Assembly (NCBI GenBank): GCA_907164885.2 | Contig: OU015490.1 | Span: 221,758,727 to 221,822,726 of the forward strand | Direction: 5' to 3' | DNA: 64,000 nt | Source: Dolomedes plantarius | Taxonomy: Eukaryota > Arthropoda > Arachnida > Araneae > Dolomedidae | Shown: one piece after another, positions 47,478-57,559 of the stretch | How the letters are laid out: each line of letters begins with the position of its first letter | Numbering within the stretch: position 1 is the stretch's first letter | Made by a program: the position numbers and the translations under genes | The notes under the pieces: generated by a model | Database searches by the model: none | Seen by the model: only the letters and a program-made list of their open reading frames with translations | Told to the model about the DNA's origin: nothing

Positions 47478-49718
47478 CCCCTTAACGGCCGTACTTACAA
47501 AAGGGGTATGGAATTTCCTGTTCTAAAAAGTGAATCGGAAAAATGGGTTCCGTAAGCTAAAGGTTATGCCGGAAAATAGAAATACAATCTATTTAGCGCA
47601 TTCTGCAGGCCCTTCTTTGCTTTCAGATGTGTAATTTAATAGAGTATGCACATTCAGGCATTTTGTATTTCTTTTCAGTTCAAACTTCATTTAATTACAT
47701 GTTCTGTACTTCTTATCAAACAGTAGGCTAGTGTAAGCTTTCTAAGAATGTTCACTTCCTCTGCGATACAGCGTCTGGTATATTTAATTTAATGTTTTAA
47801 ATTAAGTTTCAACTGACGTCTATTTCGGCTTACTGATTCTTGCACCGTGATGGACCTTTCGTAAAATAGAGACTGTAAATAAACAATGAAAATCCTTACA
47901 CAACAGAAAACATTGAATTTAACTAACAATGTTGATACTGAAGCTTTAAAATTTCAATTACTTTCTTTTTTGTAAGAAAACATTAACTAAAATATTTGTG
48001 TACTATGTCATATGTTATGCATGTATTTCATAATGTGAAATTTATATGCGAGAATAAAATTCATTGGTACTACAATGAAAGGACTTCCCTTTTAAATTTC
48101 TTAGCAATGCTATTCACTGTAAGCTGAATATTTTAGATGAAACCATAAATTTTGAACTATTTCTATCTGTTTGTTTAAACTTGAATTAATGTTAACAAAA
48201 TATTTTATCAATATTTCTTTTAATTCTAAATGCAACTTATTTAGCTCTAAAAATTTAATGCATTTATTAATTTGAAAGTATTTTCAAATTGAACGCAATT
48301 ACATTTTATGAAGAGAATCAAATACTTCGTAAACAACTAAGATTAAAGCAGCAGTAAGCTAAGTTGCCCGATCAAGTAATTTAAAAGGAATAAAGCTTCA
48401 AATATATTAAGAAATTTTTCAACAATGCTGTTTTAACAAACAACATGCCTCTTTTCATGATGTGTCTACACATAAAAGCTCTTTTCCTAGAATTAATTCC
48501 GCTCTCTCTCATTTAACAGCCAAACTTTATGCGTTACTTATCTTATATTTTAAGTCAATAAACTCCTTTAAAAATTCTGAAATTCGATTTTATTATTATG
48601 AATAAACATAAGATAAATTTTTGACTGAAATTTTAGGTGGAGATGTTTAATTACAGTTTCATTTAAAAGTTCATCTGAAGCGAAAACAGAGATATTTCCT
48701 CTTTCTAATTCAGGGGTTCTTGAAATTCGTGAAGTGTACTCAAAGATCAGAATTTAATGTATTACTATAATATGTGTTCCCTAAATAGCAGGTTTAAAAA
48801 AAATTTATAACTATTAAGCAAATAAGAGAGTCAGATTTAAATTTATTAAAATCTGACTCTCTAATTTATTAAAATCTTAAAGTTTTAATAAAAATAAACG
48901 TATATGGGGGGAACAACATTAACTGTGACAAAGAAGTAGGTCTGTCCATCTATTATTTTAGCATCTTGTTTTGAGATTCCTTGAGATTAATAACAAAACA
49001 AATCATAGGCTGTAAATTTTTAACATCTTAAAAGAGGGAAATAACTTTAAATGTCTTGCAAGTTCTAGTTTTTAAAACTGATATCAGTATTTTTTTGGTC
49101 TTTAGATTAAACTAAGTTTTCTACTTTTGGACAAATCATCACAAGAATTTCGTTTATTGACTGCCACATAAATTTCACTTCTTAACTCTCATACCAATCT
49201 ACCCTCTTACAAATTCTTAACTGTCAAGCCCTTTTCAAAGACACATACATAATGCCTATGTTCCATGTTAATTCAGCATTGAAATGCCAAGCATATGCAT
49301 ACATTATATCACTCTCTCAAGATATGAGACATTATAACTGCTGTTCAGCAAACACACATTATGACATCCTTATAGGATCATTTACATCATACAGCAACGT
49401 CCTCGTGTCAGACTAGCTGTATATTGTGGGTCATCAAAATCGGAGACGTCGTAACTGCTTCTCTACAAACAAACTTGACAGTAACATGAGATCAAGCTCA
49501 TCATCTTGGAAGTTCCCTGTCTTCCACGAGCTGCATATAGTAGGTTTTAAATGTCCAAAGCCAAGATACGTCATAAATACTCTTAAAAACCTTCCCAGTT
49601 TAAAAAACATGTTGTTTTCACTTAAAAACAGTTCCACGACTTCAGTCATTAGCATCATTGTCATATCTACCTAGAAACAAAATGGCAAATGTAAAAATAT
49701 TTCGTACAGAACATTATA
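47477..49718. other. AT-rich DNA; one hairpin
   Basis: A perfect 14-bp-arm hairpin lies at 48825-48862 (AGAGAGTCAGATTT, 10-base loop, AAATCTGACTCTCT). Otherwise nothing was recognised. Confidence 0.55.
48825..48862. repeat. Hairpin with 14-bp perfect arms
   Basis: Arms 48825-48838 and 48849-48862, loop AAATTTATTA. No T-run follows that would suggest a terminator, and the host is probably eukaryotic. Confidence 0.9.
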
Positions 49719-50099
49719 TGTTGTTGTTGTAGTTGTTGATTCTAATGCGCCCTAGCCGGGAGTGTTCCTTACCAAATCCACAAAGGCTAGCCGGATGAGG
49801 GGTGCGTTTCCGGTTTATAATGGCACCACACGGTTCGGAATCCGATTTAGACAGAAACCATCTCAATTTTGACAGAGCACCCCCAGGGATGACTTCTCGG
49901 GGTGTCGAACCTTCTCCCATCGTCTTTGATCTCATAAAGGAACTTTCTGGTCTACGGATTTAGAGCTGGTCTACGGATTTAGATTGGTCTACGGATATCC
50001 GCCCGATACACGGAGGTAATTGGTGGTGGATTCATCCGAGCACCCTCAGCACCGAAAGCCGACGTGCTACCACTAGACTACCTAGAGCCCACAGACTAG
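49719..50099 (-). repeat. tRNA-derived SINE, family 1, copy b
   Basis: On the minus strand, GTCTAGTGGTAGCACGTCGG (A box) and GGATGAATCC (decayed B box) are followed by a body shared with the 8395 copy. It ends in an (AAC)n-type tail, seen as TTGTTGTTGTAGTTGTTG at 49721. A TGGTCTACGGATTTAGA segment is triplicated at 49949-50000. Confidence 0.75.
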
Positions 50100-50284
50100 A
50101 CTACCTAGAGCATTACATCAAGGTTTCGAAAAATCCCGCCACAAGCATTTTAAGAAATCTAACAAAATGTATAGAATCTATGTTCAATGCGAATAGTGAT
50201 GCATATAAGCGTAAATGTTGTTTCCCATTGCAAGGAACTTGTTATTGAAGACATTCAGGTGAGCCAATACAACGCCTTGGAGCC

Positions 50285-50500
50285 CTCTCAATTTAGACCG
50301 AGGAATGCAAAAGCGACATTTGTGGGACTCGTACCTTCCACCCACCCTTAAAAACAACATGGAGGATTTTTATGGCCTGTAGTTTAGCGTTTCTCATACC
50401 CATCGTAAACACGAATGCATTCAGTGTCGCTTTTTTGGAGACGATAGCTCCCTTAGTACCGAATCTCGACAAGCTCACCACTAGATGTCCCGAGCCTAAT
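50285..50500 (-). repeat. Possible SINE family 1 relative
   Basis: On the minus strand, GGGACATCTAGTGGTGAGC and GAGATTCGGTACTAAGGGAG resemble the tRNA-like head of family 1, but the B box is not clear. Assignment tentative. Confidence 0.35.
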
Positions 50501-51138
50501 TAGTACAAATGATGCATACTTTCCCTACGACTGTTCCCAACAAGCGGTTGGCAATATATTCCGCTTTCTACTAGAAAATTCTAAAACAATTTCTATACAA
50601 AATGTTGTGGTTTTCATTCATGGACACCCCTACGAAAATAATTTCTTTTTTGGTGAAATCGCCATAACCATCTGCCAGACCAGGATTTTAAATGGTTGGT
50701 TCTAACCAAAACACCATTATTGTAAATCCTAAATATCAGCTCATTTGTGTGAAATAAAGAAAACAGCAGGAATAAATAATGCTAACACATTTTTGCTAGT
50801 GGCTTAAAAATTCAAATTTATAAAATATTTATTTGTAAAAACCAAATTTGGTATATTGTTCATCATGAGCAATTTTTGCATTTCGTTGTCAGTTCTCAAA
50901 TTATTTGTCCAAGCACATGCATTATCATATACTCTGACCAACAAACTTTAAAATATTTCATGACGTTACCTAATTCCTTCCTAATATTTTGAAAAAAAAA
51001 CTAATTTACCGAAAAAAAGTACGATTTTTTTTCAGCTCGTTTTACACAGAACTACGTAGAAAAAGTCGGTTTTAAAATATGGTAAGCAAAAAATAATGAT
51101 GAAACCATAAAGCCTTAGAACAAATGAATGGGGGTAAT

Positions 51139-51324
51139 TTAGCGAGATTTGAAACATGTGGGGTACAATTTGAAGAATGGTGTAATACAAAGTACTACGT
51201 CACAATCAGGGCAGAAATAATGAACTGAAGAATAATCCAGATTATTAGAAGACAGTTCAGAATCTGAATCAGAATTTAGTTTATGGTCTAACAGGAAAGT
51301 ATTTTCGTCGTTTATTTCATCCAT
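51139..51324 (-). pseudogene. piggyBac transposase mini-frame (N-terminus joined to C-terminus)
   Basis: A 61-codon frame starting with ATG at 51324. The first 30 residues are acidic and serine-rich (NSDSDSELSSNNLD), like the N-terminus of piggyBac transposases. The rest, HYFCPDCDVVLCITPFFKLY, matches the last zinc-binding part of the C-terminal cysteine-rich domain (CPDC...LC...CF..YH in the family). The entire catalytic domain is missing, so this is the product of a large internal deletion. It is tempting to see a small regulatory protein, but nothing here shows it is expressed. Confidence 0.6.
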
Positions 51325-51661
51325 ATTTTTTTTTTAAAATATAGTGGTTTGAATTCACAAGTGTTGCAATCAGTAGAACAAAAATTCCACAAAGCAAAAA
51401 TTCCCGCGCTTCCGTTTGATAAAGAAATCACGGGTGAATAGGATTTTAATGACATGGACAAGCTACGATATCTGTTAAAAATATTTGTACTAGGTTTTGT
51501 GTTAGTTATTTCGTTTGCATTCGATTTTACAAACTAAAAATACGTGCAAACGAAAAGAGGAAAAGAGAGATTATCTGTGCCCGTACGCTGTACAGGCAAA
51601 TCGGTTTGGGCCAGGTGTGCGTAGCCCGTACGCTGTACGGGCAAACCGGTTAAGGAGTTAA
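51139..51661 (-). mobile_element. piggyBac element D, remnant with right end
   Basis: The right end is TTAACTCCTTAACCGGTTT read from 51661 leftward, followed directly by the palindrome GCCCGTAC-AGC-GTACGGGC and, 45 bases further in, by a near copy GCCTGTAC-AGC-GTACGGGC. This short-spacer layout is what the transposase-5' ends of elements A, B, C and E show. The left end was not found, so it is truncated or too decayed. Confidence 0.6.
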
Positions 51662-51997
51662 AGTTCAATGCGACTCTACCTTGGATATCTGAGCGTCCTT
51701 TTCTGTAGTCTTTGTGTTCGTACTAGCGATCTAACATGACGTGAGTTTGAGCTCTCCGTCCATATCTCGCAGTGCTCTGAGCTGTCGGGGCTCTTTTGCC
51801 CGACATCTGTGGAGTTAAGATTATTATAAACCTATTAAAAGATGTCCAGCAAAATTTCGAAGAATAAAAAAAAACTTTTTATAAGATGGTTCTTTCCTGG
51901 CATTGGATTTTAATTCCTCTGCACCTCAGCCACTTCGACTACACAGTAAAGTTCCGACAGGCTACGACTTTCAGGCGTTTCAAGCTCCATTATTATG

Positions 51998-51998
<1 letters not shown>
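51662..51998. other. Non-coding, nothing recognised
   Basis: Between the piggyBac remnant and the TA array. No domain-bearing frame. Confidence 0.5.

Positions 51999-52060
<62 letters not shown>
51999..52060. repeat. (TA)n microsatellite
   Basis: Runs directly into the left end of the DD36E element. Confidence 0.97.
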
Positions 52061-52063
<3 letters not shown>

Positions 52064-53268
52064 TGAAATGCCACTGAATTAGGGATACTTACCGGGTAAC
52101 GAGTTGGGCCTCCTCTGGCCCTGATAACGGCTGCTACACGACGAGGCATAGATTCAAGAAGTTTCTGGAAACGTTCCACGGAATGGCTTGCGAAATATTG
52201 GCTAAAGCTGTCCATAATTCAGTAAGGTTCTTTGGTGCTGTGTGATGGCCTTTCACGCCTTGTTCCAAAACATCCCAAAGATGCTCAATAGGATTTAAGT
52301 CTGGACTTCTAGGTGGCCAATTCATGATAGAGAAGTCAGAGGAATGATCATCCAACCAGCCAGTAGCCAACCGGGACTTGTGAGAGGTACAGTTGTCTTG
52401 CTGGAAAACTCCATTACCGTGCGGATAACAGAACAGCATCAAAGGATAGAGGTGATCACCCAGCAACTCAACGTACCGAATTGCATTGAGGGAGGTTGGT
52501 ACACGCACCAAAGATCCCAAACTGTGCAACGAATAACACCCCAGACCATGATTGAGCCACCATGCCCTTGTACAGTTCCAGCCAGGCATGCAGGATCCAT
52601 GGCTTCATGAGCCTGACGCCATATTCTCAGCCTCCCGTCGGCGTTAAGTAGTCGGAATCGAGACTCATCACTCCATGCTACTCGTTTCCAGTCCTCTACA
52701 CTCCAGTCTCTGTACTCTCTTGCCCAGGCAAGACGTGCAGCCCGATGGCGAGTATAGAGCAATGGTACTCTCGTAGGTCGACGGCTCCCGAAACCCATAC
52801 GGTGAAGCGAGCGTTCCACAGTCCGTTTACTGACTGTACGACTGGCACCGTCATTAAACTGGGTGGTAATTTGAGCTAATGTTTGGCTTCGCTGGCTACG
52901 TACAATACGCCTGAGCCGTCTCTCACCACGCACTGTCAAGGCTAATTGTCCTTTGCAGTTTGCCCAATTGCTAGTTTCTTTTCCACCATCCATGTATTCT
53001 TAGTATACTCTTGACACTGTCGACCTTGAAAATCCTAGGTGTCTGACGATTTCGGAAATTGAATGGCCCATGAGTCACGCACCTACGATTTGTCCGCGAT
53101 CGAAGGCGTATAAATCAGACAGTTTACCCATACTGGCAATTCCAACAGCTAATTCAGAACAACCACAGTACGCGCTATATATGCAGTTACCACAGCGCCC
53201 TCACTAGCGCATACATGCTGCGCAGCGCTCCACAATTTGCATAGACTTTGCTATCCCTAATTCAGTAG

Positions 53269-53270
<2 letters not shown>
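52061..53270 (-). mobile_element. Tc1-like element, DD36E type
   Basis: Left end CACTGAAATGCCACTGAATT at 52061; right end, read inverted, GTGCTACTGAATTAGGGATA at 53270, missing the outermost 7 bases or so. Both ends lie in (TA)n. A nearly full-length transposase pseudogene fills the inside. A lone copy of the left-type terminal repeat occurs at 56732-56759. Confidence 0.8.
52134..53131 (-). pseudogene. Tc1-like transposase, DD36E
   Basis: ATG at 53131 (MGKLSDLYAFDRGQIVGA), then two in-frame stops separate it from the 52993-52439 frame. That frame carries a helix-turn-helix (TLAQITTQFNDGASRTVSKR), the basic linker GSRRPTRVPLL and WSDESRFRL with the first catalytic aspartate. A frameshift near 52480 leads into FQQDNCTSHKS with the second aspartate and SPDLNPIEHLWDVL with the final glutamate. 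There are 36 residues between the second aspartate and the glutamate, against 34 in classic Tc1. All three catalytic residues are kept; only the two stops and one frameshift disable it. Confidence 0.88.

Positions 53271-53271
<1 letters not shown>

Positions 53272-53356
<85 letters not shown>
53272..53356. repeat. (TA)n microsatellite at left edge of repeat D3
   Basis: TA run of 85 bases between the DD36E element and repeat D3. Confidence 0.97.
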
Positions 53357-53359
<3 letters not shown>

Positions 53360-54197
53360 ACAAGAAAGAAAACGCGTCTTCCTAAATTACTTTAATGCAG
53401 ATTATCCTGTTAATAAAGCATGACCCCTTTTCCAAAATTGAAACCTAAAAGTAAAATAAGATAATTTATCGTAGCCCTGCAGATCACTAAGCAGGCATGT
53501 GAACTATCTGAACTCAATAAAATCCCCAGATATGAGTGTTAGAAGTTTATGAGATTCCGAATGTCAGTGTAATGTCAAAATTCTTGAAGATCCCTGGAAC
53601 CACTCTGGATTTATGCTTTTTATAATGTCGAAACCACACTTTACAAAAATTTTATGGCCACATATCCTACACCCAGGTCAATAGGTCGCAGCTCTAACAA
53701 GCGCGGGATCTATCAGTCCCCGGAAAACTGAAGTGGACACTTGAACTCCACGAATCTAAAGTCGTCCAATTAAAAATTAAGTAGTTTAGGCCATCTGGCG
53801 ACAATATCGCAAAACACTCAGTTACTATTTGCGTGAACGGAAGACTTTGCTCTCTGCGTGTCTAACTCTCGTTGCTGTCGGCTGTGCTTTCCACAGACGC
53901 CAGAAGTCTGGTCGTTACAACTCTCTTCTCTTAACTCTGGCATGTAAACACTGCTGTTAATACAACCCGTCCTGGCATGGACGCCGGATAAGTCCAGTGG
54001 TCTTATCCAGTGCAGCCTTCGCGATGCTTCATAATTAAATAAAGGTGATTTCCCGGACATCGTCTGAAATCTGTGTGCCTCTTCTATGGCTCCGCATGTG
54101 TTACTCTCCTAAATTTCGTAAGTGTTTTCCTGGATGAACACTTCGCCCAACTGCATCTCCCATCAGTTCTAAGCGATCCAAATGTGATTATTATAAC

Positions 54198-54200
<3 letters not shown>
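53357..54200 (+). repeat. Dispersed repeat D, long copy D3, non-coding part
   Basis: Matches 11757-12620 throughout. The D1 block is at 53652-53828. An AATAAAGGTGATTTCCCGG segment (about 54037) corresponds to the 12436 site. A few small indels separate it from D2. Confidence 0.88.

Positions 54201-54230
<30 letters not shown>
54201..54230. repeat. (TA)n, mariner landing site
   Basis: TA run that corresponds to 12620-12703 in D2; the mariner begins right after it. Confidence 0.93.
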
Positions 54231-54235
<5 letters not shown>

Positions 54236-55532
54236 GCTGTTTGCACATCTTTTAGACGATTTTGGTAAGCGGTAATAAAAAATCGTTTGCTGCAAAAGAA
54301 ATAATTGCAATTGTACTATGTTTTTAAAAGTCAAAGTTATCGTCTGCGGCTTGAAAGTTTTGTTTTTATTCAAAAAGGCGTTTTTAACAAAGCAGTGGTT
54401 CGAAGGCTACATTTATGCTCTTTCCGAAGAGAAATATGCATACTCCGTTATCCAAAAACGATGTGAGAGTCATGGTTTTGTGATATTTAAAGCGTCGATA
54501 GGTAATATCGTCAACAGGAAAGGAAGAAAACGTCAAATTGGAGCCTCAAGTGAGGCAAAAATTCCAAACAAGTATCCAAGGAAAAAACGGACATCTTCGA
54601 CTATTGCAATGGTACGTTGTTTATTGTTAAAAGAAAATCCCCCTAGTCAAAGGACAGTTGCAAAATCATTCAAATACTCGGTGTCCACTGTAAACAAAAT
54701 AATAAACGTTGATTTAAATCTTAAGAAAGCGAAAAAACGCAATGTGCATCGTCTTCTTCCAAATCATATCGCTGAACGCAGGAGACGCTGCAGAATTCTA
54801 TATGAGAAACACTTATCCAAATAAAAATGGAAAACAATTGTCACAATAGATAAATCATGGGTGTATTTAAATGATTGCAACAAAAAAAAGAGCCATTTAT
54901 TATCATAAATAGTGAGAAAAAATTTAAGTACACGGTTCAAAGAATCGAAAGAAAGTTTTTCTGAGAGATTCAAGATTGTTGCTGGTTTATCTTATAATGG
55001 CAAATTAAAAATAAAGAGAGTGGAAAAAAATGTCAAGATTAACTCCAAATACTATCAGGAACATATTTTATCGCCAATTTTTCTGAATGAAATACCATCG
55101 CTTTACCCACAGTGCCATCAATCTGTGAGACTCCATCAGGACAAAGCTAGCAGTCACACATCAAAATCCACTGTAAATTTCCTAAAAGAAATGGAACAAA
55201 AAACTGGTATCAAAGCCATACCTTTCACTGATATCCCTACTAAATCTCCCTATGTATCACCTACGGATTTTTGTGCTTTCGGACTTTTAAAATCTGCATT
55301 ATCCAAACGTCGTCCCAAAACCCTTACAGGACTCTGGAAAGCTGTTCAGGAGGAATGGGATAGAATACCTCTTCTGACACTTCAAAAGGCATTATTATCC
55401 TGGAAATTGCGGTGCCGGAAGACAGTTCAGAATAAGGGATGTCAAATCTAACATTTAAAACACAAGAATTTTATGTAATTTAGTTTTGTGAATACTATAT
55501 ACATCGTCTAAAAAATGTGTGAACAGCCTCTG
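54231..55532 (+). mobile_element. mariner element, DD41D (rosa-like)
   Basis: A 1302-bp element with 30-bp inverted repeats (CAGAAGCTGTTTGCACATCT... left; four mismatches to the right arm at 55503-55532), flanked by TA. It sits in the (TA)n of repeat D3; the D2 copy lacks it. Confidence 0.9.
54318..55451 (+). pseudogene. mariner transposase, DD41D, two in-frame stops
   Basis: One reading frame throughout, interrupted only by TAA at about 54822 and 54906. The first part has a paired helix-turn-helix (AYSVIQKRCESHGF, later TVAKSFKYSVSTVNKII) and a basic linker. TIVTIDKSWVYL gives the first catalytic aspartate. RLHQDKASSHTSKST gives the second. KSPYVSPTDFCAFGLLKS holds the third residue, an aspartate rather than glutamate, 41 residues after the second. 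That spacing is the signature of the rosa group. The start before 54318 is uncertain. Apart from the stops the protein looks well kept. Confidence 0.88.
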
Positions 55533-55540
55533 TATATATT

Positions 55541-55872
55541 ATTTCAAATGGCAAGGCAAATACAAAGCTAATAATAACAAGTAGAAATACAAAAACACAG
55601 AAAGAGATGACATAAAATTGACCGAAGTCATTGCTTAAGGAGTTCTCTGGCCTTCCAGTAAAGCGCCGTTTCACAGTCGTCTCTAAGGGATACACATTTG
55701 TTTAGGTGGTGTCTGTTCATAAGGTCATTAGAGTTACAGTGGGGACAAGAAGGGCTTGAGAAAATTCCGATCCGGTGTGTTCTGCTAAGTAGTCATGTCC
55801 AGTTAGTAGGCGAAATTGGGCAACTGCGTGCCGTCGTGGGCTGCTGGGGACTCTCAAAAGATCCTCAACCCC

Positions 55873-55909
<37 letters not shown>

Positions 55910-56731
55910 CCAACGGCACAGATTAAAATGCAACTTCTAGCCAGAAAAAAAGCACAACACAAGAAACACAGAAAAAATACGAAAAAAGCAGCAGCAAATA
56001 GTCTATGAATCCAGAAATCCCCTAGCCTCCCAGAAACGGTCCCCAAGCGAACGTTTAGTCAATGCAGGGTAATGAAACAAATGTTCACAGTTCATGACCC
56101 GTCCCAAGTCACAGAGTCTGCAGAAAGGACTGGAAACAACGTTGAAGCGGTGTAAATGTTCCAGGAGGTAGTCATGGCCAGTGGCTAGTCTAAAATCGGT
56201 CGCCATTTTATGTCTGGTCCATTTAGAAACTCTAAATAATTTTCTCTCCAGGGTTTTGAGAAGTTGTAATGACGAGACTCTTTATGAACTCCTCCCTCAC
56301 CGTATTTTTATTATACGCTTTACAGTACCGTAAGGGACACTAGAAAGAGATGTCTGCAAGTTCAAAGCACATTTTTTGATCAGAGAGTCAGCGATTTCAT
56401 TGCCATGAACATCACAGAGCTCCGGGATCCGCTGTAAAACAATGACCCTCTTAATGACAGATAAGCTTTGCAAGAATGCTTTGACATAAAATATTTGAAA
56501 TGAGAATGAACTAACAGATAAGGTCCACGTGCCCATTTAACCCATTGTTTACCTAAAAGAAGGTAAGTGGGAAAGATGAGCCTTCTTCATCTCTAAGTTT
56601 CACAGACCACGCAGAAAGGTTAGGTAGCACTACCGAAGTGATACAAATTCTGTTAAAGGCAATCATGAAGTATTATAGCAAAACAACATAACTGTCCTGC
56701 TCACTTACTTGGCGATTTTGGAAAACGCAAA
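55541..56731 (-). pseudogene. Non-LTR retrotransposon ORF2 tail, second copy (repeat D3)
   Basis: Same layout as 12704-13807: RNase H end (VLQRIPELCDVHGNEIADSL, where the other copy keeps QWIPEHCGVHG) at 56536-56297, first Cys/His module FRLATGHDYLLEHLHR with SPFCRLC at 56206-56010, second module FRLLTGHDYLAEH at 55870-55717. A (TA)n separates the modules. The copy is cut at 56731 by a Tc1-type terminal repeat. Confidence 0.78.
55875..55906. repeat. (TA)n between the two Cys/His modules
   Basis: The corresponding site in D2 (about 13034-13050) has only an imperfect ATATATATTTATATTT, so the array has expanded or shrunk since duplication. Confidence 0.9.
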
Positions 56732-56759
56732 ATCCCTATTTCAGTGGCACTTTAGTGTA
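56732..56759. repeat. Lone Tc1 (DD36E-type) terminal repeat
   Basis: Reverse complement reads TACACTAAAGTGCCACTGAA then ATAGGGAT, matching the left end of the element at 52061 in all but four bases. It marks the point where repeat D3 stops matching D2. Confidence 0.8.
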
Positions 56760-57559
56760 TCTGTATGTCATCTGGTGATATTTAGTTTTCATATACTTTG
56801 TTTAATGAAGGTATAAGAACTAAATATCGTTAAGATTGTTATATAAAACTCAGAATATGCTAAAATTCAATATAATTGCCGCCATTTAATAGTTTATAAG
56901 TGAGAAAATGCTCGACAATGGCTGTTTTGTTTCAATGTAAAAAAAAATTGCTAATTTAAAATGGGAGACACATTGCTCATCCACCGTAGAAGTTGGAGCC
57001 AGAGTTAAAGAGCTTTAGGAGCTTTTCCTCCAGAAATTAAGAGAGTTTTCATCCATACACTGCCAGAGAAAGAGAATTTCGAACTGAGAGAAGAAATAAG
57101 TTCATCTTCAAGCTGTAGACGTATGTCTGTCTCTAGGGTCAGCTCACAAATGTGAAAATCATCAAACATTTAAGTTTAAATAGAGGAATCTTCACAATTC
57201 AGTTTCTTCTATGAACCTCGGGTACTTCGCGGGAATTGACTCTCAGATGAAACAGAGTTCTAAATACAGTGCAAAAGAATGCACCTGAAAACAAAACAAA
57301 AAAGAATACGAAGTAACTTGATCAGAGTAGAAAGAACAAACTAGATTGCGAAATGAAGAATAAAAAAAATGGGAACAAAATGATTAGAGGAAAGCAGGAA
57401 AATGGGTTATTAAGAAAAGCACATTTGACGACTTACTTTTTTTTTGGCCAGGAAAATGATAAAGTAGTTTGATGAGTAGATTTAAATTTAGAAATATTTG
57501 AATGGAATACCCAAAAGTATTTAGTAACCATAAATAAACATATTTCTTAGTTTAATATA
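56760..57559. other. Non-coding, nothing recognised
   Basis: No domain-bearing frame or repeat partner. Confidence 0.5.

Noticed and set aside
47470..47520. CCCCTTAACGGCCGTAC as a piggyBac end
   Set aside because: Contains TTAA and a C-run, but no paired end, internal repeat or transposase sequence was found nearby.
48825..48862. Possible transcription terminator hairpin
   Set aside because: No gene upstream, no U-run, and the window is not bacterial.
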